Of a DNA stretch of 64,000 bases, positions 33,305-42,509 are shown piece after piece. Each line of letters starts with the position of its first letter. Positions within the stretch are counted from its first letter, which is position 1. Made by a program: the position numbers and the translations under genes. The notes beneath the pieces were generated by a model that made no database searches, was not told where the DNA came from, and worked only from the letters and a program-made list of their open reading frames with translations. This DNA comes from Treponema sp. (GTDB lineage: Bacteria > Spirochaetota > Spirochaetia > Treponematales > Treponemataceae): contig JAFSJX010000105.1 of NCBI GenBank assembly GCA_017449285.1, forward strand, positions 1-64,000, given 5' to 3'.

Positions 33305-35116
33305 TCATGTACAAGTAAAGGCAAGCGAAAAAATGATATGATTCAAAAGCAGATTTCCAGGCAGGAGACGTAACTGTCCGTCACGGATTATGCACTGCAC
33401 CGCTACCCTGCCCTCATTTGTTTCGGCAAAAACCCTGTATTCGCCATCCTTTGGCCAGACCTGAATGCCAGACTTTCTTGCCCCAAGGCAATCCCCCTCC
33501 TGCGTCCAGTCCCAGCCTGCACAGTCAAGGGAAAAGGAATGATGCAGCATGTCTTCCGCCGCAGAAAAATTTCCCTCAAGCAGGGCTTTTCTGATGCGGG
33601 AAGAACTGATTCTTTTTTCTTCATATAAAATCGGTGCGACCGCCAGAAAGGCAAAAAAATGTTGACGGCTGAATTCCAGAATCTGGGCAACATCGGTCGC
33701 CCCTTTGTAGCCACAGCAAAAATCCTTGCCTTCCACTAAAAATTTCATGTTGCAGGAGGCAATCAGTTTGGAGAGGAATTCTTTTCCCTGTATGGCGGCA
33801 AAATCACGGGAAAAATCAATTACGATGGCAAAGGCAAAACCTTTCTGCTCAAAAAAAGCAAGTTTTTGGGAAAGGGTCGCCACGTCGCCTGCATATTCAG
33901 AGGGATTTTTTAGTCCGCTGAGGGAACGGGCAAAGGCAAGCACTCCGGGAACAAGATTTTCCTGAGCCAGCGCCGTCTGAAACAAGGCTTCATGCCCAAA
34001 GTGAGGGCCGTCAAAACTGCCAATCGTGAGCGCGGTTCCCTGCTCCTTCCATTTTGCATTGAGCCTGCCATCCGCAATCTGCTCCCAAGTATACACCGTA
34101 AAATCACTCTTGCGCGGAATGACAAAGCCATAGTTCAGACAGCTGCCATTTTTTTCGACCACGCCCGCAAAGGAGCCGTTCGGATAGAAAACCGCCAGTT
34201 GGGCAGCAGAGGGGATTTTTTTGCCCGCAGGATAATGAAAATAGGATTTTTTGAGGGGGCGGCCGTTTGCATAGGCATTTGCCCCCACCACAGAAAGCCC
34301 CACAGGCAGAAAACCGCAGAAATCCGCAAGGCTCGCATCCATGTCACGGAGAGAAGAGCGGATTTTTGGATAAAAGTCCGCCGCCGGACGAAAAGAATTT
34401 TCGCTATCTGCATCTTCCTCACTTTCAGCGTGATTTTCTGTAAGCGCAGGAATCGTAAAGTCGCCCAAATCGTCTGCACCGGCTGCATCTTTGAGCGCAA
34501 AGGGACCTACCTGTGTGCGGCGCAGGGCTGCAAGATGGGCGCATGAGCCACAGGCGGCGGCAATGTCACGCGCCAATGCACGAATGTATGTGCCCTTTGA
34601 GCAGGACACTTCCACAAGCGCATACTTGTCCTGAAAATCCAGCAGTTTTATATCGTATATCGTGATTTTTCGCGGTGGAATCTGGGCGGTTTTTCCTTCG
34701 CGGGCAAGTTCACTCGCACGTTTTCCACCGCCAACATGAATCGCACTGTAAACAGGAGGCACTTGGTCAATCTGTCCCTTGAATTGGGGCAAAACGGCTT
34801 CCACTTCTGCACGGCTGGGAATTTTTCCCGTCCGCACCAGCTCACCAGTGGGGTCAAGGGTGTCTGTCTCCCTGCCAAAGTGAATCAGCGCAAGATATGT
34901 CTTATCAAAGCCAGTAATATGGGGCACAAGGCGGGTCAGTTTTCCCACAAGCACGACAAGCAGACCGTCCGCAAAGGAATCCAGTGTACCAGTATGCCCC
35001 ACCTTGCTCGTGCCAAGTGCTTTTTTTATAGAAGAAAGAGAAGAAAAACTGGTTGCCCCCGACCGTTTTGCAAGCAGAACAATTCCAGACGGAGTTTCGT
35101 TCACCTGCGTTTGCAT
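33305..35116 (-). CDS. truB: Fused tRNA pseudouridine-55 synthase and FAD-synthetase-like protein
   Basis: The 603-residue protein joins two enzymes. Residues 1 to about 310 are TruB, which makes pseudouridine at position 55 of tRNA, with the catalytic Asp at 46 in GHTGTLDSFADGLL and KGTYIRALARDIA. Residues about 355-515 are a RibF-type nucleotidyltransferase: LTIGSFDGPHFGHEALF with the GxFDGxHxGH ATP site and ISSSRIRKALLEG. The riboflavin-kinase domain is not recognisable in the last 85 residues. Its ATG shares a base with the rbfA stop (TAATG). Elsewhere truB and ribF are usually adjacent, so the fusion fits the operon. FMN adenylylation activity is inferred. Confidence 0.88.
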   Translation of the reverse strand: MQTQVNETPSGIVLLAKRSGATSFSSLSSIKKALGTSKVGHTGTLDSFADGLLVVLVGKLTRLVPHITGFDKTYLALIHFGRETDTLDPTGELVRTGKIPSRAEVEAVLPQFKGQIDQVPPVYSAIHVGGGKRASELAREGKTAQIPPRKITIYDIKLLDFQDKYALVEVSCSKGTYIRALARDIAAACGSCAHLAALRRTQVGPFALKDAAGADDLGDFTIPALTENHAESEEDADSENSFRPAADFYPKIRSSLRDMDASLADFCGFLPVGLSVVGANAYANGRPLKKSYFHYPAGKKIPSAAQLAVFYPNGSFAGVVEKNGSCLNYGFVIPRKSDFTVYTWEQIADGRLNAKWKEQGTALTIGSFDGPHFGHEALFQTALAQENLVPGVLAFARSLSGLKNPSEYAGDVATLSQKLAFFEQKGFAFAIVIDFSRDFAAIQGKEFLSKLIASCNMKFLVEGKDFCCGYKGATDVAQILEFSRQHFFAFLAVAPILYEEKRISSSRIRKALLEGNFSAAEDMLHHSFSLDCAGWDWTQEGDCLGARKSGIQVWPKDGEYRVFAETNEGRVAVQCIIRDGQLRLLPGNLLLNHIIFSLAFTCT

Positions 35117-35544
35117 TAGTCTGCTTCTGCCGCGCTTTCCGTAGCCGCTTTTTCAGATATATCCGCAGCAGAAGTAGCCATTTCGTTTGCCTTTGACTCG
35201 GCTTCAAGACGATTCAGTTTGTTCACCATGTCAAAGCCTTCCTTCATGCTCATGTCAGCAATAAAGGTAAGGCGGGGAAACTGGCGGATGGTCAGTTTTT
35301 TTGCAATGGTGCTCTGGATAAAGCCGGCCGCACTATTCAAGCCTTCCACGCCTTTTTTTACCTGCGCCTCGCTCAAAAAACTGGAAACGTAGACTTTTGC
35401 ATACTTCAAGTCTCCCGCGACCTCCACCCGATTGATGTTCAAAAAAGTGGAGACACGCGGGTCTTTGATGTGCTGACGCAAAATCATCTGAGAAATTTCA
35501 TCTCTAAGCTGCTCGCCCAAGCGAACTAAGCGGTATTCGCCCAT
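35116..35544 (-). CDS. rbfA: Ribosome-binding factor A
   Basis: The 142-residue protein has the single KH-like domain of RbfA: RLGEQLRDEISQMI, then DPRVSTFLNINRVEVAGDLK and the VYVSSF strand. It helps mature the 30S subunit and 16S rRNA 5' end. A low-complexity Ala/Glu/Ser tail (about 115-142) is added. It overlaps infB and truB by single bases (TAATG), so the genes are translationally coupled. Confidence 0.93.
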   Translation of the reverse strand: MGEYRLVRLGEQLRDEISQMILRQHIKDPRVSTFLNINRVEVAGDLKYAKVYVSSFLSEAQVKKGVEGLNSAAGFIQSTIAKKLTIRQFPRLTFIADMSMKEGFDMVNKLNRLEAESKANEMATSAADISEKAATESAAEAD

Positions 35545-38423
35545 TATTCGCCCTCTTTTGTGTCAGCAGGCTCTGTCTTCTTAGCAGCCGCTTTTGCAGC
35601 CTTTGCCGCCTTTCCAGCAGCAGCCTTTGCCTTGTCTTCTTCTGTCAGCACACGGCTTGCGGCTTTTTTTGCAGCCTTTTCTTTTGCGGCGGCCTTTTCT
35701 TCAGCCTCAATTGCGGCAGCGACAGCAGCCTCTTCATCAGCCTTTGCCTTTGCGGCGGCTTCACGCTGGGCAGCCTGTTTTTCCGCCTCCGCTTTCTGGT
35801 CAACAAGGGTGTCTCCCAAGTGACGTGCCACCTCAACATATTCAAATGCTTCAAGCGTATCGCCAACCTGAATATCCTGCCAGTTTTCAAGACCGATACC
35901 ACACTCAAAGCCTTCTTTGACTTCTTTTGCGTCGTCCTTAAAGCGTTTGAGTGAAGAAATCTTGCCGGTAAACTTAACGATGCCATCGCGGATAAGGTTG
36001 ACCATGCTGCTCCGTTTAACCACACCGTCGGTCACGTAACAACCGGCAATCACGCCGACTTTTGGCACTTTGAAGGTATCGCGCACTTCGATAGTACCAG
36101 TAACCTGCTCTTTGGTGTCGGGCTTGAGCATGCCTTCCATAGCCTGTGTAATTTCTTCCACACACTTGTAGATGATATTGTACTTGCGGATATCCACTTT
36201 TTCCTGCTCGGCAAGCAGTTTTGCCTTGGGTGTGGGGCGGACGTTGAAGCCGATAAGAATGGCATTGTCGTCAGCAGCCGCAAGCATGACATCGCTTTCG
36301 TTGATTGCACCCGCAGATGAATGAATGACATTCAGGCGGATTTCTTTTGTGGACAGTTTTTCCAAAGATGCACGGAGTGCTTCCGCAGAACCCTGCAAGT
36401 CCGCCTTGATAACAACTTTGAGTTCCTTGAGTTCGCTCGCCTCAATCGTAGAGTACAGGTTGTCCAGCGTAACTTTCTTGACCGCCTTTGCATCCTCAAA
36501 GCGTTTGAGTTCCTGACGCTTGGTAGAAATCTGACGCGCATCTTTTTCGCTTTCAGTCACTTGGAAAGGATCGCCCGCATTGGGCATATTTTCCATACCA
36601 AGCACTTCAACTGGCATACTCGGCAGGGCTTCCTCAACCTTTTCGCCGCGATCGTTGAACATCGCGCGGACACGTCCTGAATAGATACCCGCCACAAAGG
36701 GGTCTCCGATTTTAAGCGTACCGCGCTGCACGATAACGGAAGAAACAACGCCACGTCCCTGATCAACGCGGGATTCAATAATCTTCCCTTCCGCACGACT
36801 GTCCATTGGCGCCTTGAGTTCAAGAACTTCCGCCTGCAAAAGGATTGCGTCCAAGAGGTCATCAATACCGATACCTTGCTTGGCACTGATTTTCACATAT
36901 TGTGTGTCGCCGCCCCACTCTTCTGGCTGCAAGCCCTGCTCTGCAAGCTGGGTCATAACCTTTTCCGGATTGGCTTCGGGTTTATCAATTTTGTTTACGG
37001 CAACGATAATAGGCACTTTCGCGTCTTTTGCATGGCTCAACGCCTCCAAGGTCTGAGGCATAACGCCGTCATCCGCCGCGACAACAAGGACAACAATATC
37101 CGTAATTTGAGCACCACGCGCGCGCATCATCGTAAAGGCTTCATGTCCAGGAGTATCGAGGAACGTAATCACGCCCTTTTCGGTCTTCACCTGATACGCA
37201 CCAATTTTCTGCGTGATTCCGCCAGCCTCCCCTGCTGCCACATTAGTATTGCGGATTGCGTCCAAAGTTTTTGTCTTACCGTGGTCAACGTGACCCATAA
37301 CGGTAACAATCGGCGGGCGCACAACCATGTCGCTCTCATCAACCTTGTCGCTCTCAATAACCGTCTCATCATACAGATTGACCAAATGCACTTCGCAACC
37401 ATATTCAGAGGCAAGCAAGATTGCTGTGTCGCTGTCAACGGACTGATTGATTGTGACCATCATACCCATTGACATCAATTTGCTGATAATTTCGCTCGCT
37501 TTCAGGTTCATCTTGCGGGCAAGGTCAGACACGGAAACGGTCTCCATGATGTCGATAGACTTGGGAACAACTGCCGCCTGAGCCGCCTGCTTCTTGCGAT
37601 ACAGTTCTTCCTCGTCAAACAGTTCTTCCCTGTCCTTGCGGCTGTAAACCTGTTTCTTTCCTTTAAATTGCTTCTTTGTGTTCGCCTTTTCGGGAATGGC
37701 TGAAGCCGCAGGAGCTCCGCCACCAAAACCAGGACGACCGCCGCCAAAACCAGGACGACCGCCCCCGAATCCAGGACGATTTCCGCCCTGTCCTGCGGGA
37801 CGATTTCCGCCGAAGCCTCCGCGGTTAAATCCGCCCCCCTGTCCTGCGGGACGATTTCCACCGAAGCCGCCACGATTTGCACCGTAGCCACCACTGCCAA
37901 AGCCTCCCCCCTGTCGGTTTCCATCGCGCTCACGATTCTGATAACTTTCGCGAGCCTGTGCGCCCGTAAAGCCACCCTCACGACGCTGACCGCCAAAGCC
38001 GCCCTGTCCGCCACCACGGTTAAATCCGCCATCGCGGTTTCCGTAACCACTACGATTTCCGTAGTTGCCACGGTTCGGTCCACCATCGCGGTGACCAGAA
38101 AGATTGCCGGCCTTTACGTTAGGACGGGCAGAATTCAGTTCAAATGTAGTCGTAGAACGCGGTTTTGATTCAGAACGATTCTGAGGTTGGCTCTGAGTCT
38201 GTGAAGCAGATGGTTTTTGCCCGGCCGGAGTGGCAGAAACAGCCTTTTTGACGACAGGGCGCACATTGCCCTGCTTCTGCGGCTTATTCTCCGGTGCGGG
38301 ATTCTTTTTCTTTACGATTACGACCTTCTTTTTTTCAGGTGCGCCCGCAGGTTTTGCCGCAGGAGCATCTGATTTCTTTTTGTTCAACACAAAACCGGGC
38401 TTTTTCTCTACTTCATCAGCCAT
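35544..38423 (-). CDS. infB: Translation initiation factor IF-2
   Basis: The 959-residue GTPase brings initiator tRNA to the ribosome. A long N-terminal region (about 1-245) is basic then extremely rich in Gly, Arg, Asn and Phe with repeated GGFGGNRPAGQGG and RPGFGGG units. An IF2-N domain follows (about 290-345), then the G domain with GHVDHGKT (about 374), DTPGHEAF (about 419) and NKID (about 474), and the C-terminal IF-2 domains. The C-terminus has an Ala/Lys/Glu-rich tail after about residue 885, which is unusual. Its start follows nusA closely. Confidence 0.95.
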   Translation of the reverse strand: MADEVEKKPGFVLNKKKSDAPAAKPAGAPEKKKVVIVKKKNPAPENKPQKQGNVRPVVKKAVSATPAGQKPSASQTQSQPQNRSESKPRSTTTFELNSARPNVKAGNLSGHRDGGPNRGNYGNRSGYGNRDGGFNRGGGQGGFGGQRREGGFTGAQARESYQNRERDGNRQGGGFGSGGYGANRGGFGGNRPAGQGGGFNRGGFGGNRPAGQGGNRPGFGGGRPGFGGGRPGFGGGAPAASAIPEKANTKKQFKGKKQVYSRKDREELFDEEELYRKKQAAQAAVVPKSIDIMETVSVSDLARKMNLKASEIISKLMSMGMMVTINQSVDSDTAILLASEYGCEVHLVNLYDETVIESDKVDESDMVVRPPIVTVMGHVDHGKTKTLDAIRNTNVAAGEAGGITQKIGAYQVKTEKGVITFLDTPGHEAFTMMRARGAQITDIVVLVVAADDGVMPQTLEALSHAKDAKVPIIVAVNKIDKPEANPEKVMTQLAEQGLQPEEWGGDTQYVKISAKQGIGIDDLLDAILLQAEVLELKAPMDSRAEGKIIESRVDQGRGVVSSVIVQRGTLKIGDPFVAGIYSGRVRAMFNDRGEKVEEALPSMPVEVLGMENMPNAGDPFQVTESEKDARQISTKRQELKRFEDAKAVKKVTLDNLYSTIEASELKELKVVIKADLQGSAEALRASLEKLSTKEIRLNVIHSSAGAINESDVMLAAADDNAILIGFNVRPTPKAKLLAEQEKVDIRKYNIIYKCVEEITQAMEGMLKPDTKEQVTGTIEVRDTFKVPKVGVIAGCYVTDGVVKRSSMVNLIRDGIVKFTGKISSLKRFKDDAKEVKEGFECGIGLENWQDIQVGDTLEAFEYVEVARHLGDTLVDQKAEAEKQAAQREAAAKAKADEEAAVAAAIEAEEKAAAKEKAAKKAASRVLTEEDKAKAAAGKAAKAAKAAAKKTEPADTKEGE

Positions 38424-38432
38424 ACTATCCTA

Positions 38433-39899
38433 CTATTCCTCGTCCTCTGCAAATTCAAACTCGATACCACAGTTCGGACACTTTGTCATATCGAGTGTAA
38501 TTTTTGCGCCACATTCAGGGCAGAAATACTCCTCTTCTTCCCCGCTGGCATCAGTCTCAGCTTCTGCTGGTTCTGCGTTTTCTTCGTTCTCTTCAACGAA
38601 TTCAACATTCGCATGGATAATCTTGTTCACTGCCTCAACATCATCGTCTGAAAGACCTTCGACAGACTTGATTGAGCCATCATCATACGCGGCAACGAAT
38701 TTCTCAATGTCATCATAGCCCGCCTCTTTCAGCAGACCTGCAACACGCTCGTCAATTCCCGGCAAGTCAGAAACGGTCGTAACTTCCTCGTAATCTTCCT
38801 CAGTTTCACCGCCAAACAGATTTGCCGCATTCTTACGCGCCGTGCTGATTTCACTCAAATCCATCTCCGCAGCCTGCTCTTCAGTCTTAACATCAATGTT
38901 CCAGTCGCACAAACGGTTTGCAAGGCGCACATTCTGCCCCTGCTTGCCAATCGCAAGGGAGAACTGGGCTTCAGGCACGACAGCCAGAGCCTGTTTCTTT
39001 TCTTCGTCCAAAATAAGCACGTTGCTCACTTCCGCAGGACTAAGCGCGTTCTTGATGAACTGAGTCGGCTCCGGGTCATAGCGCAGAATGTCAATTTTTT
39101 CGCCTTCAAGTTCGCGGATAACATTCTGAATGCGCACGCCCTTTAAGCCAACGCATGCGCCCACGGGGTCAACGTCTTCTTTATTGGAGAATACGGCAAT
39201 CTTAGTGCGATAGCCCGCCTCGCGTACAATCTTAAAGATTTCAACAGTCTTGTCGTAGATTTCGGGAACTTCCAGTTCAACGATGGAACGGACAAAATCA
39301 GGGTCGGCACGGCTCAAAATCAATTGCAAGCCGGAATTCGTGCGTTTCAAATCCTTAATCAACGCCTTGATGCGGTCATTTTTCTCATACCGCTCGCGGG
39401 GACTCTGATATTTTACCGGAAGAACGCCCTCAACCTTGCCCAAATCAACATAAATGTTTCCGTTATGCTCACGCTGGTAGTAACCGATGATGATTTCGCC
39501 AACTTTGTCCTTGTATTCGTTGTACAGGGTATCCTTAAAACTTTCGTTCAACCCCTGATGAGCAGCCTGTTTTCCTGTGGAGACAGCAGAGCGGTCAAAA
39601 GTACGCGGGTCAACCTGAATGTCAATCTCGTCTCCTTCCTCACACTCAGGAGTAAGCTGCAAAGCCTCCTCCAATTCGATTTCTACCACCGGGTCATATA
39701 CGCCGTCCACAATTGTCTTGCGGGAATAGACCGTTACATCGGACATATCATCCGCAAATTTTACGATACAGTTATCTGCTGTTCCGAACGTGCGCTTATA
39801 CGCTGCTTTGATTGCATTTTCAATAGTCTGCCTGACCGAATCCGCTGAGAAACCTTTTGTCTCAATCAGCTCACGGATTGCATCTGCCATCTCTGACAT
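38433..39899 (-). CDS. nusA: Transcription factor NusA with a C-terminal zinc ribbon
   Basis: The 488-residue protein controls pausing, termination and antitermination. It has the NusA N-terminal domain, S1 (about 135-200), two KH domains (PVGACVGLKGVRIQNVIREL and FSLAIGKQGQNVRLANRLC), a helix-hairpin-helix region near 390-430 and, unusually, a final zinc ribbon YFCPECGAKITLDMTKCPNC at about 455-480. AAGGGG is 8 bases before the ATG. It lies 11 bases after rimP. The zinc ribbon is not part of the standard family. Confidence 0.94.
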   Translation of the reverse strand: MSEMADAIRELIETKGFSADSVRQTIENAIKAAYKRTFGTADNCIVKFADDMSDVTVYSRKTIVDGVYDPVVEIELEEALQLTPECEEGDEIDIQVDPRTFDRSAVSTGKQAAHQGLNESFKDTLYNEYKDKVGEIIIGYYQREHNGNIYVDLGKVEGVLPVKYQSPRERYEKNDRIKALIKDLKRTNSGLQLILSRADPDFVRSIVELEVPEIYDKTVEIFKIVREAGYRTKIAVFSNKEDVDPVGACVGLKGVRIQNVIRELEGEKIDILRYDPEPTQFIKNALSPAEVSNVLILDEEKKQALAVVPEAQFSLAIGKQGQNVRLANRLCDWNIDVKTEEQAAEMDLSEISTARKNAANLFGGETEEDYEEVTTVSDLPGIDERVAGLLKEAGYDDIEKFVAAYDDGSIKSVEGLSDDDVEAVNKIIHANVEFVEENEENAEPAEAETDASGEEEEYFCPECGAKITLDMTKCPNCGIEFEFAEDEE

Positions 39900-39910
39900 A
39901 TCAAGACCCC

Positions 39911-40381
39911 TTACAAATGAATAAATTTTGCTTTTGCTATATCAGCAAAGGAGAACACTTTCCGTTCAGAAGCGTTATCCTTTGTCAGTTCCAACGTTAA
40001 GGATTTGTCGTCCGCAGAAACCAGTTTTCCGCCGACCCAATCCGTTACATTTTTATCCCACACGCGAACCTCACGTCCCACAAACAACGCGAATTCCGCC
40101 GCATTCTTAATGTTGCGTTCCATTCCTGGCGAAGTCAGTTCCATGTAGGTGTCGTCCGTACCCAAAGCCTCTTCAAGGAAAGGAAGCAGTTTGTGATGCA
40201 CCTTAGAGCAGTCGTCCACGCCGATGCCTTTTGTCGGGTCATCAGCAGAAATAACAGCCAGAATATGTGTCGTTCCCTTATGCGGACTAATCTTCAATTC
40301 CACCAGATGATAGCCCAGAGACGAAACCAGTTTTTCACTCTCCGTATAATGCGGATACGAATCCAACGCAATGTATTCCAT
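39911..40381 (-). CDS. rimP: Ribosome maturation factor RimP
   Basis: The 156-residue protein shows the RimP order: an N-terminal alpha/beta domain with GIGVDDCSKVHHKLLPFLEE, then ELTSPGMERNIKNAAEFALF, and a small SH3-like C-terminal domain. It is needed for 30S maturation. It begins the classical rimP-nusA-infB-rbfA operon. A near-perfect promoter is at 40455-40483. Confidence 0.92.
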   Translation of the reverse strand: MEYIALDSYPHYTESEKLVSSLGYHLVELKISPHKGTTHILAVISADDPTKGIGVDDCSKVHHKLLPFLEEALGTDDTYMELTSPGMERNIKNAAEFALFVGREVRVWDKNVTDWVGGKLVSADDKSLTLELTKDNASERKVFSFADIAKAKFIHL

Positions 40382-40454
40382 GCAACGCCCTATATACGAA
40401 AAAAGACCCGCTTGCGCAAGTCCATTCTAAGGTTAGATTAAAATGTACGATAAT

Positions 40455-40483
40455 ATTGTATCAAAACGCGCGGATTGTGTCAA
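40455..40483 (-). promoter_or_regulatory. Sigma70-type promoter of the rimP-nusA-infB operon
   Basis: On the minus strand TTGACA (40483-40478) and TACAAT (40460-40455) are 17 bp apart, 74 bp before rimP. Confidence 0.85.
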
Positions 40484-40535
40484 GAACCCGTAAAAAAAGA
40501 ATCATCAATGCGCCCTCTCCCGCTCGGTCAAATCC

Positions 40536-41351
40536 CTACCAGCGCAACAATCCCTTCACCACTGGCTCTGCCAGCACAAACAGCACGCTGAACAGCACCG
40601 CAGGAAGATAATTCGCCGTCTTGATTTTTTTCAGTCCCATCAGGTTAATGCCAATCAGAATAATCAGCGCGCCACCGCTTCCCGTCAGTTCCGCAATCAT
40701 CTGCTCGCTCACAAAGGGTGCAATCAGCACCGCAAGCAAAGTCAGTCCGCCCTGATACAGAAAAATCGAAATCACGCTGAACGCCGTACCCACGCCCATC
40801 GCCACCGCAAACCCGATTGAAATAAAGCCGTCCAGAATCGACTTCAAAAAAATTATCGAATAATCGTGCTCAATGCCCGCCTTAAAACTGCCCACAATCG
40901 CCATCGCGCCCACACAGAACAGCACTGACGCATTCAGAAACGCATAGGCAAAATTTTTCTGCGGTTTTCCCTCGCTAAAGGTGGGGGAAGTATCCCCCTC
41001 GGCTGCAATGCTTCGCTCCGCTCCCGCATTTCCGCCTACCCCCTCTGCGGGGACACCCCGCAACGCCCCGGCATCTTTCTTCATGAACAGCTTTTCCAGC
41101 CATTTGCCGAACTGCAAGATTTTGCCGTCGATGTCAAGGAGCGTGCCGACAATGCCGCCCAAAATCAGCGCGAGCGCGAGATACACGACGTTCTGATACT
41201 TGAACGACATCTGCACGCCCATCACGAACGAAACCAAACCACACGCCAACTGAATCGCATCCGTCACACGCTGCGGAATTTTCTTTGCGAAAAACAGCCC
41301 TACAAGGCATCCGACCAAAATAGTCGCGCAATTTACGAATACGGCAATCAT
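40536..41351 (-). CDS. DUF554-family membrane protein (YdfK/YqgA-like) with an in-frame insertion
   Basis: The 271-residue protein has about seven membrane segments and typical GLFFAKKIPQRVTDAIQLACG, GVQMSFKYQN and LDGFISIGFAVAMGVGTAFS motifs; members are putative transporters of unknown substrate. Residues about 97-126 (GVPAEGVGGNAGAERS...DTSP) are hydrophilic and coded by GC-rich palindromic DNA; removing them gives the normal family length near 240. Its role is unknown. Confidence 0.8.
   Translation of the reverse strand: MIAVFVNCATILVGCLVGLFFAKKIPQRVTDAIQLACGLVSFVMGVQMSFKYQNVVYLALALILGGIVGTLLDIDGKILQFGKWLEKLFMKKDAGALRGVPAEGVGGNAGAERSIAAEGDTSPTFSEGKPQKNFAYAFLNASVLFCVGAMAIVGSFKAGIEHDYSIIFLKSILDGFISIGFAVAMGVGTAFSVISIFLYQGGLTLLAVLIAPFVSEQMIAELTGSGGALIILIGINLMGLKKIKTANYLPAVLFSVLFVLAEPVVKGLLRW
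40975..41064. repeat. GC-rich palindromic element inserted in frame within the DUF554 gene
   Basis: The stretch has GGGGGA/TCCCCC (loop AGTA) and GCGGGG/CCCCGC (loop ACA) stems, like the intergenic element at 22,603-22,675. It keeps the frame open and adds about 30 residues to a membrane protein loop. Confidence 0.6.
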
Positions 41352-41380
41352 CTTTTCTTCCTTCTATCTATAAAGGCAAC

Positions 41381-41410
41381 GGCAGGGAAGCGGCGAACAG
41401 TTTCCCTGCC
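41381..41410. terminator. Hairpin between the LolA-like gene and the DUF554 gene
   Basis: GGCAGGGAA pairs with TTCCCTGCC around a 12-base loop, about 45 bases after the LolA-like gene's stop codon; no T-run follows. Confidence 0.4.
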
Positions 41411-41453
41411 ATAGTGAGAAAAATATCACACGCTGCCCGAAAAGTCCAAAGGC

Positions 41454-42278
41454 CTATTTTTTCGGCGTTTTTCCGGTCGTAAGCCAGTTCTGCGTAAAGT
41501 ACCCCGAGGAAACTTTGCCGTCAAACACAAATTCCTTTACGGTGGCGACCGTCTGCCTGCCCGTCACCAGGTTGGTCACGCGGTTCTTGCGGCGGAGCGG
41601 ATATTCAATGCCCGTCACGCCCTTGACCATGTCAATTTTTTCGCACTCGTACAGCTTAATCTGCTTGTCCTTGTTGTCGTAGAATTCGATACGCACCGGG
41701 ATAAACGTCTTCTTGTCGAACCATGAGATGCGGTAGGCGTATTCCACTTCGCTCTTTTTCTTCGGCACGGACTTAATTTTCCAGCAGGTGTAGGTCGTTC
41801 CGGCAACCGTCATTTTCGCCGCGCTATCGGCCATCGTATTTATATCTTCGTCTTCGTTACGAATGCGCATATCATTATAGGTAAATTCCGTACCGCCGAA
41901 CGACTTCGTGCGCTCCGTCATCGGAATGCGGCGGCTCTGGCGCAAACGCGGCTCGTACACCCAGCGGTCATCGGCTTTCTTTATGTTCTCCAGCTGCAAA
42001 ACGCGCATGCCGCGCACGCTCGCCGGGGCAACAAAGTCAAACGCGACGTTTTTCAGCCCGTTGTCGCCGCCGCCGAACTGCTTAATCTCCAGCGTCTCCG
42101 ACTTTCCGTTTTTGTCAATATTCTCAAGAAGCAAAGTTGTGTAGTTGTAATCGGGAACGCGGTCCAAATCACAGAAAATCGTGCAGACTTCCTGCGCGGT
42201 CAATTCCTTTTCCTTCTGCGCCCAGGCACACAGGGAAAAAGCCAGCAACATACTCGTAATAAGCAGCTTCTTCTCCAT
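41454..42278 (-). CDS. LolA-like outer-membrane lipoprotein-sorting protein, paralogue 1
   Basis: The 274-residue exported protein has a signal peptide (cut near CAWAQ) and a LolA/LolB-type open beta barrel. Family hallmarks are APASVRGMRVLQLENIKKAD, WVYEPRLRQSRRI and the FGGTEFTYNDMRI motif. It has two paralogues in the window at 52549 and 56943. Such proteins carry lipidated or hydrophobic cargo through the periplasm and often partner MMPL exporters; this copy stands alone beside tRNA-Leu. GGAG precedes the ATG. Confidence 0.82.
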   Translation of the reverse strand: MEKKLLITSMLLAFSLCAWAQKEKELTAQEVCTIFCDLDRVPDYNYTTLLLENIDKNGKSETLEIKQFGGGDNGLKNVAFDFVAPASVRGMRVLQLENIKKADDRWVYEPRLRQSRRIPMTERTKSFGGTEFTYNDMRIRNEDEDINTMADSAAKMTVAGTTYTCWKIKSVPKKKSEVEYAYRISWFDKKTFIPVRIEFYDNKDKQIKLYECEKIDMVKGVTGIEYPLRRKNRVTNLVTGRQTVATVKEFVFDGKVSSGYFTQNWLTTGKTPKK

Positions 42279-42324
42279 ACGTTTCGCTCCTTACCAGCAA
42301 TATGCCGTGCAAACGCACAACAAA

Positions 42325-42358
42325 ATAAAAAGGCTGCCCGGGGAAAACCGAACAGCCT
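42325..42358 (-). terminator. Terminator after tRNA-Leu
   Basis: On the minus strand AGGCTG pairs with CAGCCT (extended by further GC pairs) and is followed by T5ATTTT. It lies just after the 3' end of the tRNA. Confidence 0.75.
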
Positions 42359-42360
42359 GT

Positions 42361-42442
42361 TGCGGAGAACCTGACTTGAACAGGCACAGCTTGCGCCACT
42401 AGCACCTCAAGCTAGCGTGTCTACCAATTCCACCATCCCCGC
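42361..42442 (-). tRNA. tRNA-Leu (anticodon GAG)
   Basis: The minus strand folds into a complete tRNA: acceptor GCGGGGA/TCTCCGC, a D-arm with GGTAGAC, an anticodon stem CTAGC/GCTAG around TTGAGGT (anticodon GAG, reading CUC/CUU), a long class-II variable arm as expected for Leu, and the TTCAAGT T-loop. The discriminator is A. No CCA is encoded. Confidence 0.95.
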
Positions 42443-42509
42443 AGAATTGAATTTATCATATCAAAAACAGGCGGACGTGTCAAGGGCGTTGCCCACAGAT
42501 TTTAAATTT

